Assembly (NCBI RefSeq): GCF_030503875.2
Contig: NZ_CP129968.2
Coordinates: 3,775,001-3,839,000, forward strand
Length of the DNA stretch: 64,000 nt
Reading direction: 5' to 3'
From: Marivirga arenosa
GTDB taxonomy: Bacteria; Bacteroidota; Bacteroidia; Cytophagales; Cyclobacteriaceae
A program made the position numbers and the translations under genes. This document shows positions 61,365 to 64,000 of the stretch, piece after piece (the stretch's first letter is position 1; the number at the start of each line of letters is the position of its first letter). Below the pieces are notes generated by a model, which was not told the origin of the DNA, made no database searches, and saw only the letters and a list, made by a program, of their open reading frames with translations.

Positions 61365-61686
61365 CGTATTCTTTAATTCGGTAAAATATAGCGAGTTAGG
61401 TCGCTTCACTAAAATAATCACTTAAATTAAACTACTTTTTATGTTATATCAAAAAAAGTAGCCAAATCTTCCTGTTTTTATTCAAAATTTTATGGGATGA
61501 AGTGATAAATATATAAATGTTGACCCACTTTTTTTCAATTTATGCTTTTTTTTAGTATTGACTTAAGCTCACTAATAAATTTTAAGATTTACCCCAAAGC
61601 TTACACTCACTTAGTATTAGAACAAAACTAACAATTCTTTCTAAAACTTAAGTTTTTATGCCAGCTAAAGCCTTTATATTTGCAGT
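61365..61686. other. 322-base divergent spacer, no gene seen
   Basis: Very AT-rich spacer between the PorE-like gene and engB. I see no coding sequence or strong hairpin. It contains the engB -7 box at its end and an imperfect TATATTTT box for the PorE-like gene about 25 bases ahead of its ATG. Confidence 0.45.
61675..61682 (+). promoter_or_regulatory. -7 box of engB (possible leaderless transcript)
   Basis: TATATTTG fits TAnnTTTG exactly and ends four bases before the engB ATG at 61687, so the transcript should begin at or next to the start codon. No clear -33 TTG. Confidence 0.55.
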
Positions 61687-62298
61687 ATGAAGCGAATAAA
61701 AAATGCAGAATTTATAATCAGTAATACTGATTTCAGAAAAAGTCCTAAAACTGATTTAGCTGAATACGCTTTCATTGGAAGGTCAAATGTTGGTAAATCT
61801 TCATTAATCAATATGCTGACTGACCGAAAGAATCTGGCAAAAACTTCTTCCAGACCAGGCAAAACTCAATTAATTAATCACTTTTTGATGGATAAAAAGT
61901 GGTACTTAGTTGATTTACCAGGATACGGTTATGCTAAAGTAAGCAAGAAAACCAATGAAAATTGGGGTAAAATGATTAGTGATTACCTGATTAATAGAGA
62001 GAATCTTGTTTGTGTTTTTGTGCTTATTGATTCCAGATTACCTCCTCAAAAAGCCGATGTTGAATTTTTAGATTTCGTAGGTAAAAAAGGATTACCTTTG
62101 GCATTAATTTTCACCAAAGCTGATAAACAATCTATTAATAAAACACAGAAAAATATAGCTGTGTTCAAAAAACATATGCTGGGAAGCTGGGAAGAATTCC
62201 CTCCCTTCTTTATTAGTTCTGCAGAAAAAAAATCAGGTAAAGAGGAAATTTTAGGATTTATTGACCAAATGAATTCTGCCTGGGAAGAGCAGAATTAA
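61687..62298 (+). CDS. engB: Ribosome biogenesis GTP-binding protein YsxC/EngB
   Basis: Essential-type GTPase acting in large-subunit assembly. The 203-residue protein has G1 GRSNVGKSS (31-39), G2 region TSSRPGKTQLINHF, G3 DLPGYGYAK, G4 FTKADK and G5 SSAEKK. All GTP-binding motifs are intact. The stop directly abuts the stop of fbp on the other strand (62298/62299). Confidence 0.96.
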   Translation: MKRIKNAEFIISNTDFRKSPKTDLAEYAFIGRSNVGKSSLINMLTDRKNLAKTSSRPGKTQLINHFLMDKKWYLVDLPGYGYAKVSKKTNENWGKMISDYLINRENLVCVFVLIDSRLPPQKADVEFLDFVGKKGLPLALIFTKADKQSINKTQKNIAVFKKHMLGSWEEFPPFFISSAEKKSGKEEILGFIDQMNSAWEEQN

Positions 62299-63279
62299 TT
62301 AGCTCATCGCATCCTCCACCATTTTCTTAGATCCTACATAAAAAGGAACTCTTTGATGTAGTGAATCAGGTTGTATATCTAAAATTCTTTTTTCTCCATC
62401 AGTAGCTAAACCACCTGCTTGCTCACAAATCATGGCTAAAGCATTGCATTCATAATTTAGCCTAAGCTTACCATTTGGTGCTTTCTCGGTTGAAGGATAA
62501 ATATAAATCCCTCCTTTCAATAAGTTTCTGTGGAAATCAGCTACTAAAGAACCTATATAACGAGCTGTATACTTTTTATCTTTACAGTTTTCTATGTATT
62601 TCTGAACTTTAGGTTCGAAACTCCTATAGCCTCCTTCATTAATAGAATAAATTTTTCCATCCTCTGGTATTTTCATATCAGCATGCGAAAGAAAAAACTC
62701 GCCTAATGAAGGATCATAAGTAAAACCATTCACACCCCGACCAGTCGTATACACTAACATGGTAGAAGAACCATACAATAAATATCCTGCCGCAACTTGC
62801 TCAGATCCTTTTTGTAAAACATCTTCCTTGGTTACCTTACTCCCAACAGGAGAAACTCTTCGGAAAATAGAGAAGATTGTACCAATAGAAACATTAACAT
62901 CAATATTAGAAGAACCATCCAGAGGATCCATCGCTACAATATACCTTCCATCTTCATTATTAAGATCTAAGATTTCATCATCTTCTTCAGATACAATAGC
63001 ACAAACTTCACCACCATTTTTCAAGGCACGGATAAAACGGATATTAGCAATAACATCTAGTTTTTGTTGTTCTTCACCTTGAACATTTTCAGTTCCGTAA
63101 GCACCGCTAATATTAATTAAGCCCGCTCTATTAACTTCTCTGTCAATGATTTTTCCAGCTAGGGCTATATCTCTTAAAAGTTGAGAAAGTTCACCTGATG
63201 CAAAGGCAAAATCATTTTGTTTTTTCTTAATAAATCTGTCTAAAGTGATACCAACGGAGGTGGCTAATTTAGTTTGCAT
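62299..63279 (-). CDS. fbp: Class I fructose-1,6-bisphosphatase
   Basis: Gluconeogenic enzyme that removes the 1-phosphate from fructose 1,6-bisphosphate. The 326-residue protein has the metal-binding [10 protein letters not shown] and [20 protein letters not shown] (about 110-130), [20 protein letters not shown] and [19 protein letters not shown], typical of class I. It diverges from the aspartate kinase gene with a spacer of only 76 bases. Confidence 0.96.
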   Translation of the reverse strand: MQTKLATSVGITLDRFIKKKQNDFAFASGELSQLLRDIALAGKIIDREVNRAGLINISGAYGTENVQGEEQQKLDVIANIRFIRALKNGGEVCAIVSEEDDEILDLNNEDGRYIVAMDPLDGSSNIDVNVSIGTIFSIFRRVSPVGSKVTKEDVLQKGSEQVAAGYLLYGSSTMLVYTTGRGVNGFTYDPSLGEFFLSHADMKIPEDGKIYSINEGGYRSFEPKVQKYIENCKDKKYTARYIGSLVADFHRNLLKGGIYIYPSTEKAPNGKLRLNYECNALAMICEQAGGLATDGEKRILDIQPDSLHQRVPFYVGSKKMVEDAMS

Positions 63280-63355
63280 GCAATATTTTTTTGTATTGCC
63301 GCTAAATTATGAAAAAATTGCAGCTTATTTTGCCAATCCATATAAAAACAAATGT

Positions 63356-64000
63356 ATGCAAGTATTTAAATTTGGTGGTGCTTCCATAAAAAGTGCAGAC
63401 GCAGTTCGCAATATGGTAGAAATCCTAAAAAGATTTCCTGATGAAAAAATCCTTATTGTAGTTTCTGCTATGGGTAAAACCACCAATGCACTGGAAGAAA
63501 TACTTCATTTAAAACTTAAAAAACTATCAACTAAAGCAGCTATTCAAAAACTTTATGACGATCATGCTAATATCGTCAATTCATTATTTGATGATCATGC
63601 ATCTGAACCTTTAGAATTTCTTCAAAGCATTTTTGAGGAATTAGAAAATAGCCTGGAAAAAATTGACATAAACCATTATGATCAATCGTACGATAGTATT
63701 ATTTCATATGGCGAAATCATCTCTTCGAATTTATTATTAAAATATTTAGAGCTAAAGGAATTCTCTATTACTAAAGTAAATGCTTATAAGTTAGTGAGAA
63801 CGGATGATACTTTTCGAGATGCCTCTGTAAACTGGATAAAAACTAAAGAAACAATTTCTGAAAAAGTTAAAAATGAATTTACAAATCATCAACTATTAAT
63901 TACTCAAGGATTTTTAGGCGGCACTGAAGAAGGACAAATAACTACCCTAGGACGTGAGGGTTCAGACTTTAGCGCAGCCATATTTGCTTATTCTCTAAAT
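63356..64000 (+). CDS. Aspartate kinase (5' part; runs off the window)
   Basis: First enzyme of the aspartate family (lysine, threonine, methionine). Translation from the ATG at 63356 gives MQVFKFGGASIKSADAVRNM, with the KFGG(A/T)S kinase signature, then KRFPDEKILIVVSAMGKTTN and, near the right edge, LLITQGFLGGTEEGQITTLG, REGSDFSAAIFAYSLN. About 215 residues are seen; whether a homoserine dehydrogenase domain or ACT domains follow cannot be seen. It diverges from fbp. Confidence 0.92.
   Translation, partial: MQVFKFGGASIKSADAVRNMVEILKRFPDEKILIVVSAMGKTTNALEEILHLKLKKLSTKAAIQKLYDDHANIVNSLFDDHASEPLEFLQSIFEELENSLEKIDINHYDQSYDSIISYGEIISSNLLLKYLELKEFSITKVNAYKLVRTDDTFRDASVNWIKTKETISEKVKNEFTNHQLLITQGFLGGTEEGQITTLGREGSDFSAAIFAYSLN

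Noticed and set aside
1..64000. tRNA, rRNA, tmRNA or RNase P RNA genes
   Set aside because: Reading the intergenic spaces I found no cloverleaf-like stretch with TTCNA arm or CCA end. A covariance-model scan would be needed to exclude a missed one.

Overview
The window is chromosomal DNA from a Bacteroidota, most likely a free-living (perhaps marine) member of the Cytophagales; something like Marivirga is my guess from protein style, not a database result. The supporting signs are: AT-rich DNA with few Shine-Dalgarno-like sites; several promoters with the Bacteroidota -7 box TAnnTTTG (cleanest at rpmH, 2838-2867); type IX secretion system (T9SS) parts (PorP/SprF-like, PorT-like and PorE-like proteins, and a giant protein with a type B C-terminal sorting domain); the menaquinone methyltransferase gene; and a LytS/LytTR pair beside a TonB-dependent receptor. 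I saw no prophage, plasmid, insertion sequence, CRISPR array, rRNA or tRNA gene. Most of the window is core metabolism.

Layout. 1-2794 (minus): TauE/SafE permease (cut by the window edge), CtpA-type protease, rnpA, rpmH. 2970-4670: M61 aminopeptidase. 4893-6769 (minus): tight operon of M48 protease, DUF4870-like and double-DUF4389 membrane proteins. 6932-13361 (minus): fatty-acid beta-oxidation operon marR-fadN-[four-helix-bundle gene]-fadA-fadE, with a perfect 30-bp palindrome over the marR promoter and TCTAGA-type repeats in three successive spacers. 13623-16243 (minus): barrel protein, DUF819 permease, CoA-type Nudix hydrolase. 16554-21814 (plus): 1447-residue T9SS cargo translationally overlapped with its PorP/SprF-like partner. 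21871-24782 (minus): permease, small secreted protein, tadA, superoxide dismutase. 24882-27459 (plus): queA, ubiE, porT. 27474-32192 (minus): TonB receptor, TPR protein, LytS, LytTR. 32305-38182 (minus): AlbA_2 regulator, VOC protein, and batD-aroC-symporter-nfu.

38334-41151 (plus): a 61-residue small protein gene, then apbE-methyltransferase-ZIP transporter, whose end overlaps a converging membrane-protein gene. 41895-47887 (minus): aspS; then hemA, a 43-residue membrane peptide, a barrel protein, an M23 peptidase and a FrnE-like DsbA protein. 48081-54097: threonine dehydrogenase, M14 peptidase, two-domain VOC protein, Tat-signal threonine-aldolase-like enzyme. 54239-58432: two small unknowns, ettA, a DUF349 protein and a DUF2795 protein. 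58538-64000: ispD, a PorE-like OmpA protein, engB, fbp and an aspartate kinase cut by the right edge.

Themes. Genes are densely packed: four junctions are TAATG (stop and start share one base) and three are ATGA. Perfect hairpins end many units. The best candidates for something not yet well described are the four-helix-bundle gene bracketed by TCTAGA repeats inside the fad operon, the MarR-palindrome control of a FadNAE-type operon, the duplicated-module T9SS cargo with its own PorP/SprF, and two small-protein genes. No clearly new defence or mobile system is visible.
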